Assembly (NCBI GenBank): GCA_020746995.1
Contig: JAGPXD010000001.1
Location: 5,084,001 to 5,148,000, forward strand
Length of the DNA: 64,000 nucleotides
Source: Plectosphaerella cucumerina
Lineage: Eukaryota > Ascomycota > Sordariomycetes > Glomerellales > Plectosphaerellaceae
Reading direction: 5' to 3'
The number at the start of each line of letters is the position of its first letter. Positions within the stretch are counted from its first letter, which is position 1. The notes beneath the pieces were generated by a model. The model saw only the letters and a list, made by a program, of their open reading frames with translations, was not told the DNA's origin and searched no databases. Positions 33,154-44,514 of this stretch are shown here, piece by piece. The translations under genes and the position numbers were made by a program.

Positions 33154-33960
33154 TCACGTGTGTCGGCTCCGTTTGCCGCCGCCGTTTCCACCGCCGCCGA
33201 AGACGTTCTTGTCATTGAGGCTGCCGAGGTCGAAGATTTCTGCAAAGTTGATCTTCCGCTTGGAGCCGGCTACGCGGGCCACGTTTCCTTGCCGTGCGCC
33301 CGGTCTCTGTGGCCGGGGCCTGGGGCGGCCGTTGGTCGTTGTCGTGGTGGTTGTCGTCATGGCGGTGTTGTTGTTGTCATGTGCACGAGAGTCGGAGAGG
33401 TCCAGGTTGGCGATGTTCATGTAGGCGTCCGGTTGCTGCGGAGGCCACGGGTGTGACGATTGGAAGGTAAAGGTATCTTGCGAAGGGACGATGACCGGTG
33501 CCGGCTCCGACATGGGTGCATGTGATGGTGGCGGAGCAGAGTCCGTCCTGCCCATGTTCCCCCGCGTGGTGGCCAGCGCCGAGCTGCTGTTCGTCCTGTT
33601 CAGCTCGGGAGAGGATGCTGTTTCCGCCTTTTCGGCCTCGTCCTCGCTTTCGGCCGTGTGGGCGGGAGAGTCTCTGTTGTCGAGCCTTTCGGTAGCCCAT
33701 TTGCGGATCCGCCACCCCTCCCCGTCATCGACACCAATGTTCTCCTTGTCGAGGAAGGCAAGCAGGTCGTCGAGGCAGTCTTGGTAACCGTCGGCACGGG
33801 CTTTGGCCTGGCTGGCGGCTGACGTCTTGTAGAGCTTGGTGACTGAAAGGGCTGCAGCCTTGAAGGCATCGAGCAGCTGCTCGGGGGAGTCATTCTGCGT
33901 GTTTTGTTTGTGGGCCGCCGAGGCGGGGAGCGAGGTGTTGAGACTCCGCATGGAGTCCAT
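33154..33960 (-). CDS. Small HAPSTR1/C16orf72-like protein (tentative)
   Basis: An intronless 268-aa frame with a clear start at 33960. Residues ~24-90 form a helical domain (PEQLLDAFKAAALSVTKLYK, then GYQDCLDDLLAFLD, ending GEGWRIRKWATERL). The helix pair, the LYKxS motif and the GYQ-xxLxDLLxFL segment recall the DUF4588 family of human HAPSTR1 (TAPR1), a stress-response partner of HUWE1. I assign this from memory of the pattern, so it is tentative. The middle is a Ser/Thr-rich disordered linker with an eight-Thr run. The C-terminus has an RPRPRPQR basic patch, then KRKINFAEIFDLG and a GGKRSRHT end; the two basic clusters look like nuclear localisation signals. It is divergent from the ISWI gene. 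Confidence 0.65.
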   Translation of the reverse strand: MDSMRSLNTSLPASAAHKQNTQNDSPEQLLDAFKAAALSVTKLYKTSAASQAKARADGYQDCLDDLLAFLDKENIGVDDGEGWRIRKWATERLDNRDSPAHTAESEDEAEKAETASSPELNRTNSSSALATTRGNMGRTDSAPPPSHAPMSEPAPVIVPSQDTFTFQSSHPWPPQQPDAYMNIANLDLSDSRAHDNNNTAMTTTTTTTTNGRPRPRPQRPGARQGNVARVAGSKRKINFAEIFDLGSLNDKNVFGGGGNGGGKRSRHT

Positions 33961-34946
33961 CTTTGAAGGTTTGCCGCTGGCTTTGAGCGACGTTCGAAGG
34001 GTTCGGTGACGATGGAGGATTTCGTTTTAGCGACCGAGCTCAAGTTGTCGAGCTGCGCTGCGAGGTCTGGCAAAGATGGGCGGTGGGCGGCTGCTTCGAA
34101 CGCTCTGGAAGGGCTTGATTGCGGTGCCGTGGAAGAGGAGAGTGGATGCAGTGGGGTTGCAGGCTCTCGTCAGAGTGGGTGTGGATGGCCGCAGGCGATG
34201 GGGCCCAAATCAACCCCTGTTGTGTCTTGCGTCGTGGTGAAGCTCAAGGTTTCTTGGCGATACGCGACTTGTCGAGGTCGTCGGTGTGACCGTGATACAG
34301 AGGGGCTCCTTCGAGGATTACTGGAGTGTTTGGGAGATGCCCGGTGAGTAATTCGCGTGGTAAGTAGGGAATGATGAACGACGTCTGAATCACTCCAGCT
34401 GGAGGGTCGGATGACCATGTGAGACAGCACGGCACGTCTTCTCGCAGTGGGGGCGCCGATACGCACGCGCACGGGCTTGACGGCGTCAGCACAGTCAACT
34501 CGCACTGCTTGAAGCACTGGGCTAGATGTGAGGTGGCGCACCGATCGAGCGAGGTGGCTCAGCACCGCGAAACGTTTTCCCGTCCGGGCACGTGTGGCTG
34601 ACCTCTACCGCGCTCGAGCCACCCCCGGCGTCAAGACGGCGCGCGCTCACGCCGCTGCACCGCGCGCTGCCGTGGACAAGGAGCCGCCGCACTAAGCCCC
34701 GATTGAAGATTGTACGGCATCTGGGGATTCCCACCTTCCCTCAACCCAAGAAAAATCCCACGACAAGTCTCAGACCGGCACTCCCTCCCTTCCACATCAC
34801 AGCCCATCGACGACGAACTTGCCTCGACAACTGCCCGGCCGTCAATTGTTCGCATACAAATCAAAATTCGACGCGCCTCGCCATTGTCATCGGATACCAT
34901 CCAACGCGTCCTAGTCGCGTAAAGTGTTCCGAAGCTTTTCATCACC
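33961..34946. promoter_or_regulatory. Divergent promoter region, HAPSTR1-like / ISWI
   Basis: 986 bp between divergent start codons. Frames of up to 157 codons overlap the neighbouring coding region or lack domains. It should contain both promoters; I found no distinctive motif. Confidence 0.45.
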
Positions 34947-37900
34947 ATGCCTCGCCCCAGGGGCGGCGCCGATGTGGACGCGTCAATGACTGATGCCCCC
35001 GAGCTTCAACATGCGGATAACACGGTGAGTGCGGCCAGGCGCAACATCACGTCGCCGCCATCAGGCTCCAGCCACTTTCGGCGTTTGCTAACATGCCTGG
35101 GCCAGGAGGTCGACGAGACGCCCGACTACACCGACTCCGACACCAACCCAAACACAACAGCGAGCAGCGTTGCCGGCGATGCAGATGGCCGCAGGAAGCG
35201 GTCGGAGGCGAACCAGCTTCGCCGCAGCATCTTTGGCAAGAAACATGACCGGCTGGGAGAATCCAAGGCAGGTGGCCGATGGCCCCCACCACGCCAGAGC
35301 GTCGCATTAGACAAAACTAATACTGTGAATAGGAGGAGGATACGCTGCGGCGATTCCGATACCTGCTGGGTCTGACCGACCTGTTTCGCCACTTCATCGA
35401 GACCAACCCCGACCCCAAGATCCGAGACATCATGACCGAGATTGACCGACAGAACGCAGAGGCCGCCAAGACCAAGAAGGGCGGTGCCCGCCAGGGAGGC
35501 GCCACAAACGAGCGCCGCCGCCGTACGGAAGCCGAGGAGGACGCTGAGCTCCTTCAAGACGAGAAGCACGGTGGCTCCGCGGAGACGGTCTTCCGTGAGT
35601 CGCCAGCATTCATCAAGGGACAGATGAGAGACTACCAGGTCGCGGGCCTCAACTGGATGATCTCCCTGCACGAGAACGGTATCTCCGGCATTCTGGCAGA
35701 CGAGATGGGTCTCGGCAAGACCCTGCAAACTATCTCCTTCCTGGGCTACCTCCGCCACATCATGGGCATCACCGGCCCCCACCTCGTCATCGTGCCTAAA
35801 TCGACGCTCGACAACTGGAAGAGGGAGTTTGAGAGGTGGACGCCCGAGGTGAACGTGCTGGTCCTCCAGGGCGCCAAAGACGAGCGCCACCAGCTCATCA
35901 ACGACCGGCTCGTCGAGGAAAAGTTCGACGTCTGCGTGACGAGCTACGAGATGATCCTCCGAGAGAAGGGCCACCTGAAGAAGTTCGCCTGGGAGTACAT
36001 CATCATCGACGAGGCCCATCGCATCAAGAACGAGGAGTCTTCTCTCTCGCAGGTCATCCGTCTCTTCAACTCGCGTAACCGCCTCCTCATCACCGGTACC
36101 CCGCTGCAGAACAACCTCCACGAGCTGTGGGCGTTGCTCAACTTCCTGCTGCCAGACGTCTTTGGCGACTCGGAGGCGTTTGACCAATGGTTCTCGGGCC
36201 AGGATCGCGACCAAGACACCGTGGTCCAGCAGCTTCATAGGGTGCTGCGCCCCTTCCTGCTGCGTCGCGTCAAGAGCGATGTCGAGAAGAGTCTCCTGCC
36301 AAAGAAGGAGGTCAACGTCTACCTCGGCATGTCCGAGATGCAGATTAAGTGGTATCAGAAGATCCTGGAAAAGGATATTGACGCCGTCAACGGTGCCAAT
36401 GGCAAGCGCGAGTCCAAGACGCGACTCTTGAACATCGTCATGCAGCTTCGCAAGTGCTGCAACCACCCCTACCTGTTCGAAGGCGCTGAGCCCGGTCCAC
36501 CCTACACGACGGACGAGCATCTGATTTACAACGCCGGCAAGATGGTGGTCCTCGACAAGCTTCTCAAGAAGTTCCAGGCGGCGGGTAGCAGGGTTCTCAT
36601 CTTCTCCCAGATGAGCCGTCTGCTCGACATCCTGGAGGACTACTGCGTCTTCAGGCAGTACAAGTACTGCCGCATCGACGGCAGCACCGCGCACGAGGAC
36701 CGAATCGCTGCCATCGACGAATACAACAAGCCGGGCTCGGAGAAGTTTGTCTTCCTGCTGACGACACGCGCCGGTGGCCTCGGCATCAACCTTACCACCG
36801 CAGACATCGTTGTCCTGTTCGACAGCGATTGGAACCCGCAGGCCGATCTGCAGGCCATGGACCGTGCCCATCGTATCGGCCAGACCAAGCAAGTCGTCGT
36901 CTACCGCTTCGTCACGGACAACGCGATTGAAGAGAAGGTTCTCGAGAGGGCAGCGCAGAAGCTGCGGCTTGACCAACTGGTCATCCAGCAGGGTAGAGCT
37001 CAGCAGGCCGCGAAGGCCGCCGCCAACAAGGATGAGCTGCTGTCCATGATCCAGCACGGCGCCGAGAACGTGTTCCGGTCTGAGGGCGCCGCGGGAAGCC
37101 TGGCCTCCAAGGGTGCCGACCTCGACGACGATGATATCGAGAAGATCCTCTCGCAGGGCGAGGATCGCACCAAGAAGTTGAACGCCAAGTACGAGAAGCT
37201 GGGCATCGACGATCTCCAGAACTTCACCTCCGAGTCGGCCTACACTTGGAACGGCGAGGACTTCGCCAAGAATAAGAAAGACATTGGCATGACCTGGATC
37301 AACCCGGCAAAGCGTGAGCGCAAGGAACAGTCGTACTCGATGGACGCCTACTTCCGACAGACCATGTACCCTCCCAAGGAGAAGGACAACAAGCCCAAGG
37401 CGCCGAGGGCGCCCAAGCAGGTGCCGGTCCACGACTGGCAGTTCTTCCCCGCGAGGCTGCGCGAGCTGCAGGACCGGGAGACAGCATACTACCGCAAGGA
37501 GATCGGCTACAAGGTCCCACTGGCGGACGGCGATGAGGACACTCTCGCGGAGCGGGAGGCAGAGCGCGAGGCGGAGCAGCAGGAGATCGACGAGGCCACG
37601 CCCCTCACCGAAGAGGAACAGGAAGAGAAGCAGAGCCTCGCGTCGAAGGGCTTCAGCGAGTGGAACCGTCGCGACTTCCAGCAGTTCGTCAACGGCTCGG
37701 CGCGCCACGGCCGGACAGACTACGCCAACATCGCCGGCGACATCGATCACAAGGAGACCAACGAGGTCAAGCAGTACGCCAAGGTGTTCTGGGAGCGGTA
37801 CGAGGAGATCGCCGACTACGCAAAGTACATCAAGGTCATCGAGGACGGCGAGGAGCGCCACCGCAAGATCGACCAGCAGCGCAAGTACCTCGGCAAGAAG

Positions 37901-38494
37901 CTCGCGCAGTACCGGGTGCCTCTGCACCAGCTCAAGATCAACTACTCCGTCTCGACGACCAACAAGAAGGTCTACACGGAAGAAGAGGACCGCTTCCTCC
38001 TCGTCATGCTGCACAAGCACGGACTCGACTCGCAGGGCGTGTACGACCGGATCGTCAGCGAGATTGAGGAGTCGCCCCTCTTCAAGTTTGACTGGTTCTT
38101 CCTCAGCAGGACGCCCGTGGAGATCAGCCGTCGGTGCACGACGCTCCTGACGACGATTGTCAAGGAGTTTGAGGACGAGAAGCCGGGCAAGGGGGGCGCT
38201 AATGGGGCCAACGGCAAGGCGAAGCGGGAGGCGGACGACGAGGACAATGACGAGGATAGCGTGCTCGGCATGGCGCCGTCGAAGAAGAAGGCCAAGAACG
38301 GGGTCAAGGTGAGATTGCCGAGGAAGATCTTAAGTGTTCTAGGATTGTGCTAACACGGGAGACAGAACAAGGCCCTTGCCAACGTCAAGTCCGAGGCTGC
38401 CAGCAAGAGCACGTCTGCGGCGCCGTCTCGCGCGTCGAGCGTGGCATCGTCCAAGTCGGCCGCGAAGCCCAAGGCCAAGGGAAAGAAGAAGTAG
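34947..38494 (+). CDS. ISW2: ISWI-type chromatin-remodelling ATPase
   Basis: Four exons: 34947-35024, 35106-35267, 35333-38308 and 38366-38494; 1114 aa. The SNF2 ATPase core shows LADEMGLGKTLQTI (motif I), IIDEAHRIKNEESS (DEAH box), LITGTPLQNNLHELWALLNF (III), and LLTTRAGGLGINLTTADIV with DRAHRIGQTK (V-VI). The C-terminal HAND, SANT (YTEEEDRFLL region) and SLIDE modules bind linker DNA and space nucleosomes. The N-terminus has the ISWI segment RRFRYLLGLTDLFRHFIE. The second intron (35268-35332) needs a GC donor (AAG|GCAGGT) to keep this conserved frame. The last exon encodes a Lys/Ser/Ala tail, probably disordered. Filamentous fungi usually have one ISWI, equally related to yeast Isw1 and Isw2, so the symbol is approximate. 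Confidence 0.95.
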
Positions 38495-39093
38495 TGGGCA
38501 CCATGAGGTGGCTGGGTCGGGGTTAGAGAGATTGGCGTTCCGGTACAACGATGCCCACGGGCGTGTGGGCAGACACGGCTGGGGGGAGACTGGTTTTTAT
38601 TGTACATTTTCAGGTGTCGCCTCGGGGTTCATGTGTCGAGGTGTGTTTCCTGCATACAGTCGCTGCGGCCAAAACATTGGTAGTTGAAAGTACGAGACGT
38701 CATCACGAGAGATATCGAGATGTGTATGTATGTGCATGTGTGTGTATGTGGTGGTACATAGATTACGGCTTGTAGTATATGGCCTGTGGAAGTCTGGCTC
38801 CCGTGAGATCTGAAAGGAAACGCGCGTGATGCGCTTGGTGGGCGGGCCTCAGCCCATGCGGTAAGAGAAAAAAAACCTGGTATGTGGTCTCTGGGGTGCA
38901 ACCCTCCCGCAGGCATAGCAGCCTGCTTCCACTGAAATCAGCATCCATGACCGCTTCCCCTTCCACATTTGTGTTCTTCTCTCACCTCGTCAAACGTCGC
39001 TGGCTCATCCAAAGGGGTAAAGTGAAAGCAAAACCCAGCAAGCGCAAGTCCAAAAAAGAGAAATCATCGCATCATGACCGCTGCTCGTCATCC
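38495..39093. other. Convergent intergenic region, ISWI / aldehyde dehydrogenase
   Basis: 599 bp between facing stop codons, with a TG-rich tract near 38720-38755 (tgtatgtgcatgtgtgtg-like). Consistent with 3' UTRs; no gene seen. Confidence 0.5.
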
Positions 39094-40734
39094 CTAGAAA
39101 TATCCTCGCTTCTTCAGGGCGGCGTAAGTAAGGAAAAGAAGGACCCATCGGAACAACAAGCTCTTGACTGACTTTGCACCAAAGCCCGCGACGAAGGGGA
39201 ACCAGTAGGCGAGACCGCGGACCTGGCGGCCCTCACGGTCGAAGTCGGGGGTGGTGGCGTTCATGGCGCGGAGGCGGCCGAGCTCGGTGGAGGAGTAGGG
39301 CATGTAGCGGACGCGCAGGAGGCCGTCGAGCCAGCTGGGAACAGTGGCGAGGGAGCGGCGGTGGGTGAAGCAGTCGAAGGAGGCACGGCCCTTGTAGTTG
39401 CCCTGGCCGGAGTCGCCGATGCCGCCGAAGGGAACGACGGGGATGGAGGCGTGGGTGAAGGCGTCGTTGACGGTGGCGCCGCCCGAGGTGACTCTAGAGA
39501 GGACTATAGAGTGTTAGCGGGGGAGGCTGGGGTGACAGAAGGGAAGGGACATACTCTTTTCGGCATCGGCGTCGTTGCCAAAGACGAACAGTGACAGAGG
39601 GGCGGCATCGACCTGGTTAGCGATGGAAATGGCCTCGTCGAGGGTGTCGTAGGGCAGGATGCCGAAGACGGGACCGAAGGACTCTTCGCGGATGACAATG
39701 TCGTTGGGGGAGGAGACCTGGACGATGGTGGGCTCGATGAAGAGCTGCTCCTCGTCAACCTCTCCACCAACAACAATGTCACCGTTTGTGCTGTCGAGCA
39801 TGCGCTTGATGCGCTGGAACTGGCGCTCGTTGACGATGCGGCCATAGTCGGGGGAGTTCTTGGCGCCCTTGGGGAAGAAGGTGGCCATTGTGTCCTTGAA
39901 GGCCTGGACGAGGCGGGGAGCGGCGGCCCGATCGACGAGGATGTAGTTGTGGGAGAGACACACCTGGCCGGCGTTGAGAGTCTTGCCCCAGCTGAGACGG
40001 CGGGCGGCGAGGTTCACATCGGCGGCTGCGGTGACGAAGGCGGGGTTCTTGCCGCCGAGCTCGAGGCAGACGGGAGTGAGTGTTTCGGCGGCCTTTTTGG
40101 CGATGATCTTGCCGACGACGGTGCCGCCGGTGTAGAAAATCTTGTCCCACTTGATGTCCAGGAGCTGCTGGGTCTCGGGGACGGCGCCGTTGACGACGGC
40201 AAAGGCTTCGGGGTCGAGGCCGGCGCGGATGATCTTGACGAGGGCCATGGCGGAGGCGGGAGCGCCCTCAGAGGGCTTGAGAACGGCGGTGCATCCGGCA
40301 GCGATGGCGCCGACGAGGGGCAGGAGGGTCAACTGGATGGGGAAGTTGTAGGCGCCGATGATGAGGACCATGCCGAGGGGCTCCTTGCGGATGCGTGCCT
40401 TCATAAGGGCAAAGGTGAGAGGCACGTCGGCGACGGCTTCATCAGCGGCAAAGCGGGTCAGGTTCTTGAGCATGTACATGATCTCTGCGAGGACCATGTC
40501 GATCTCTGTAAGGGCGGCCTCATGGCGCGACTTGCGCAGGTCGAGGCGGAGGGCATCCTGAACGACGGCGGTGTGGTCCTTGAGGGCCCAGTAGAGCTTG
40601 CGAAGCTGGACGACGCGCCACTCGAGGGGCTTGGTGGTGCCGGCGCGGAAGGTGGCACGGAGCCTCTGGGCGGCGGACTCGATGTCCTCGGACGAGGTGT
40701 GCTCGAAGGGAGGGATCTTGAAGTCGACAACCAT
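39094..40734 (-). CDS. HFD1: Fatty aldehyde dehydrogenase, ALDH3 family (HFD1-like)
   Basis: Two exons (39555-40734, 39094-39503) with a 51-nt intron (GTATGT...CTATAG); 529 aa. ALDH superfamily motifs: IIGAYNFPIQLTLLPLVGAI, FYTGGTVVGKII, the general base Glu225 in LELGGKNP, the nucleophile Cys259 in NAGQVCLS, and EESFGPVFGILPY. The NAD-binding pattern and the C-terminal hydrophobic helix (SLLFRWVLLFLTYAALKKRGYF) place it in the membrane-bound ALDH3 group with human ALDH3A2 and yeast Hfd1. These oxidise long-chain aldehydes from sphingolipid breakdown and, in yeast, a ubiquinone head-group precursor. A tail-anchored location at ER, lipid droplet or mitochondrial outer membrane follows from the family. 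Confidence 0.94.
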
Positions 40735-42127
40735 GTTGGGCGGTTGTGGGAGTGGTGTAGGTGGATGAGTGAGGTGGAGGGAGGTGAAGTGGAGTGAGAG
40801 GTGAGGTTCGACCGGGCTGGTTTTCTACGAAATCAAAGCTCGGAGGGCGGCGCGTCTACTGTCCGTTGAGTGTGTCCGTGTGTTCTGGACTCGGCTCCGG
40901 GCGACGCGGGTCTCGGCGGGTCTTCTCTTTCGGACTCGTCTGTGAATTGAGGTGATGATCCGACTGGAGCGGAGCGGGCAGGGATGAGTGAGGTGAGTGA
41001 GGGTGAGTGATGATGAGTTCCGATGACGAGTCGACCAGTTGACGTCTATAGAAGAGATGATCGCGTGTGCGAGTGCGAGTGCGAAAGGTGATGGAGGTGG
41101 GAGACGAAGTTGTAGGGCGAAGTCAAGGCAAGGCAAGGTATTCGTAAGGCAGGACAGGGTCAGGTAGTGAAGTGAGGAGCTTGCGGCGGATGAAACTTGT
41201 TGCCGGGGGGCGAGGGCGAGGGCGAGGGCGAGGACGAGAGACCAGGGTCCGTCCTTCCCGACAATTCACCTCCAACTGCTTGAACGATAACGCCTCCTTC
41301 CTCAAAGTTCACTGCACTCCCGGACGTCCTGCCAGTGGAATTAGTGCCCGCAGATCCAAGTGAAGCTAGTAGGCGCCGGAGCGTCGGGGGAATGCCCCAA
41401 GTCACCGGGGAGACCTCACCAGTCTGATCTCTTCTTCCCGTCACTTGCTCAACTCGGCAAGCCGTGTCTCGATTGCGGGGAAAATACGCGCGATGAGACG
41501 GCGCCGCCGAGGTCGTTGCCCGAAGAGGCGCCCATGCCCGCCGCAGCACGTGAAGCGGCGCTTGGGGGATGCGTTCGGCGACGAAAATGGTCTAGAGAGG
41601 ACAAGGATGCGATGTGAATGATGCGGGGCCAGGGGGGCGTAACTTGCAAAAGGCTGTCGTGCCGAGGCATTGGCGGTGATTTGACAGAGTGATGACTCGG
41701 AGACGCAGCTCGTGCGAGTGCAGCCACAGGCAAGGTATGAGTGGCTGGTGTCGACTGTAAATGTGGCTGACCATGGAGCAGTCAAGGTAGGAGTCCGTCC
41801 TTGATCCAATGCCATACAACTGATAGAAAGTTGCCAGAATCTGCAATTGATCAATTATGAAGACGGTGTCCATTGATTGTATCTCATAGTGGTCCAGTTA
41901 ATTGGAAAGGTCCCCCGATTTGTCTTTGTTTTACTTGTTTTACCCATTCCACCTGCAAATTGACTTTTGCCTGATCCATAGCATTCAAACCACATCACAC
42001 CCTCTACCACCACAGCACAAGGCACATCTCCCACATGTAGTCTTGTTCTTAGTCTTACTATAGGTACACGAGATGTTGTACAAAAATTCTACCGCGCGCT
42101 TCCGCCGCGTAGCACACGGCCACGGGT
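40735..42127. other. Intergenic region with purine-rich promoter tract
   Basis: 1.4 kb between the HFD1-like start and the mS35 stop, both minus strand. The HFD1-proximal 250 bp is purine-rich on the plus strand (gtgag/gaggtg tracts), that is CT-rich on the coding strand. A (ggcgag)n hexanucleotide repeat follows at ~41209-41233. Distal sequence 41850-42100 is more AT-rich and is probably the mS35 3' flank. No gene is supported. Confidence 0.5.
41209..41233. repeat. GGCGAG hexanucleotide repeat
   Basis: About four uninterrupted copies of ggcgag, about 475 bp upstream of the HFD1-like start. A frame through it reads as alternating Arg-Gly or Pro-Arg and is not a gene. Confidence 0.85.
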
Positions 42128-43421
42128 CTACTTGCGCGCCTGCTTCACGGCCCCCTTGCCCGGGCGCGCGCGGTTCGCCACCACCATCTCGGCCAGCGCG
42201 TCGGCGCCCAGCACCTCCTTGCCCGCCTTGGCTGGCTTGATCGGCGGGGCCAGGTACGTCTCGATGCTCTTGACGCCGTCGACCAGCCGCCCCTCGGCCG
42301 CCTTCGCAGCATCGAGCTCCGCCGCCCGCGCCCGCTGCGCCGCCAGCTCCAGCTTGCGCTCCTTGGTCAGGTACCACTCCTTGGGGAACTTGGGCTTGGT
42401 CTTGAACGTGTGGTGCCTCGTGTCCAGGGGGACGTCCTCAAAGGTATCCTTGGGGTCCTGGTCTTGTTAGCCGCCTCGTACCACGCGGGAAGACGTGAGA
42501 AAAACATACCTTGGCCTCGGCGATCAGCTTGTCCACCAGGTCAGACAGATAGCGCTTGTTCTGCGCCGGCTGTCCAAAGCTCTCGCAGCTCATCTTGATC
42601 GAGTCCTTGGTCGGGTTGTACCGCGTACCCACCAGCTTCCTCAGCTTGTCCGTCTGCACCTCAGTCAGGCCCAGGTCCTTGGGCGCAAACTCGACCACCA
42701 CCTTCTTCTCCGCCGGGTGGTATTCGCCCATGTACGTCGTGTAGCGGAACCGCAGCGGCTGCTGCGCCGTCGGCGGCTCAAACGGCTTGGCCAGCTCTGC
42801 AAAGGGAAAGTAGTCAGCATGTGTCACCTGAGAAGCAGGAGAGATAGGGGGAAACGCACTCGAGAGCAGGGGCATCTCCCACGCTGCGATACGGGCGTAG
42901 TGGCGGCCCTCCCGGAGCTCGTCGAGCTTGCTGTGCGCCAACTCGGTGATGTCGTCCTCGTTGAAGGTCTCCTCCGGATCCCTGGTGGCCGCCTCGGGGT
43001 CGAGAGGGTCGTAGCTCCGGTCCTCCCTCTGGAGCCTGGGGTACATTTTACGAACAAACTGGGTGAATTCCCTGCGGTCATGGACGTTGTGAAGCTCCCG
43101 GTCGGCCTCGTCCTTGGCGAGCGCCTCGTTGAAGGTCATCGTCTCGCCCGTCTCCTCATCCTTGCTGACAATCTGCTCCAGCTGCTTGAGCTCCTCCGGG
43201 CTCAAGTCCTTGAAAGTGTCCTCGATATGCTCCCAAATCCGCTGCTTCATCGGGTTGTCGATCTCCTCTCGGGTGAGCTGCATGGCCTGGGTCGTGCTCA
43301 GGGTGCGGCGCGACACCGCGAGCGGCTGCCGGGACGTCGTGCCCATCGTCGACAGCAGCGGCGCCGCGGGCTGTCGGCATGTTCGGAGGCACAGCCTGAG
43401 GGCGTTACCTGCTGCGGCCAT
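42128..43421 (-). CDS. RSM24: Mitochondrial small ribosomal subunit protein mS35
   Basis: Three exons: 42860-43421, 42510-42796 and 42128-42457; introns 63 and 52 nt; 392 aa. The N-terminus is Arg/Ser/Ala-rich without acidic residues (RLCLRTCRQP, then SRRTLSTTQA), a typical matrix-targeting presequence. After it come a charged helical segment (REEIDNPMKQRIWEHIEDTF) and the conserved mS35 core: RFRYTTYMGEYHPAEKKVVV, then TRYNPTKDSIKMSCESF. The protein belongs to the head of the 28S/37S mitoribosomal subunit (yeast Rsm24, human MRPS35). The C-terminal exon is Lys/Ala-rich and ends VKQARK. The start at 43421 is the first Met before the presequence; an upstream in-frame Met reaches 43580 but adds a non-conserved stretch. 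Confidence 0.92.
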
Positions 43422-44514
43422 GGCGGGCGTATGGGGGCGTCGGTATCGGCTGCGTGGTGGTTTTGATGGGAGGGAGCTGCTGGCATCACGCGGCTCGGGA
43501 GAATCCTCAATCCAATTGGGTCCCGAATTTTTTGGCGCACGGCCACATCGCCGGGACTGAGGCGCTCCGACGTCAGCCACATTTCGGTCCTCATTTGGTT
43601 AGCGCGCTCGACGCCAATGGTCTTCAACCTGAACCAACATGATGATCACGGATTTGCTCCCTTGCAGAAGATTCGAAGACATTACATCGTAACAATCCGC
43701 GGACGGCAGCTGGACTACAGGGCCTTCGGGGCACTCCACGTATTGGAGGCGAACAGAGTTCAACACTTGGCGCGAAAATCGACCATTTAGGACCCCAGGC
43801 TCGTCTTTGGTAGCTCTACTGCTCCCTACCTTCGCATGTCCATTCTTCGTCTGCCTGGTATGCGCTGGCTCGTACTCGTACCGTGCTGCTGGACACAAAA
43901 GCGAGGCTGGCAATCGCCTGTTTGGCCGGGAACCGACCTGATATCAATCGGGTCCGGGGTCGTCGGCCTCCCAACCTCTCTGAAATGGGCCCACCGCAAT
44001 ACCGCTTGACCAGCCCAGCCTGCCACGGTCCAGCCATCTCTGAGGTCAACGTCGAAAGTGAGAGAGCTGGTCATGAAGACATGGGACACAGCGCATGAGA
44101 TGAATTTCTTACCATCTAAGCGCATACATGTGGAACTTCTCTCTACTCTGTCCTCGTGATATCGAAGGGTTAAGAACTACAGATGCAGGTGGTATTCCTC
44201 GCATGCTGCCCGTCTTCTTGCAGCTCTTGGCCTGGCAATCTCGGCTCCATGATCGCCCATTGCAAGGCTCTCGTCGGGTTGAAGCACCCTTGACCACCCC
44301 ACCACATGGGCTGACGCCCGTGCTGGCACCGACCGCATCCTACAAGTACAGCCGTACATCCTGGCGTGTCGTCGATTAAGAACCGGCGGTGTCCCGGGAA
44401 AGGGCATCGGGTCTTGTTGACCTTTTCGGTATCTTGTTTCGTTTCTTCAAGTCGGCAGCGTCGATCTTATCACAGCTTCGAACCCCAATGCTAAACATAG
44501 TCCCGTCCCTCGCC
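43422..44514. other. Divergent intergenic region, mS35 / GPI-type protein
   Basis: 1.1 kb between divergent starts. It has scattered frames of under 150 codons without domains. The right end overlaps an alternative in-frame start (44488) of the next gene. No repeats or RNA genes. Confidence 0.45.

Noticed and set aside
35126..38020. 964-codon open frame antisense to ISWI
   Set aside because: It mirrors the ISWI exon in the opposite strand. GC-rich third positions remove stop codons from that antisense frame. Its sequence is Leu/Val/Asp-rich without domains, while the sense strand encodes a full SNF2 enzyme.
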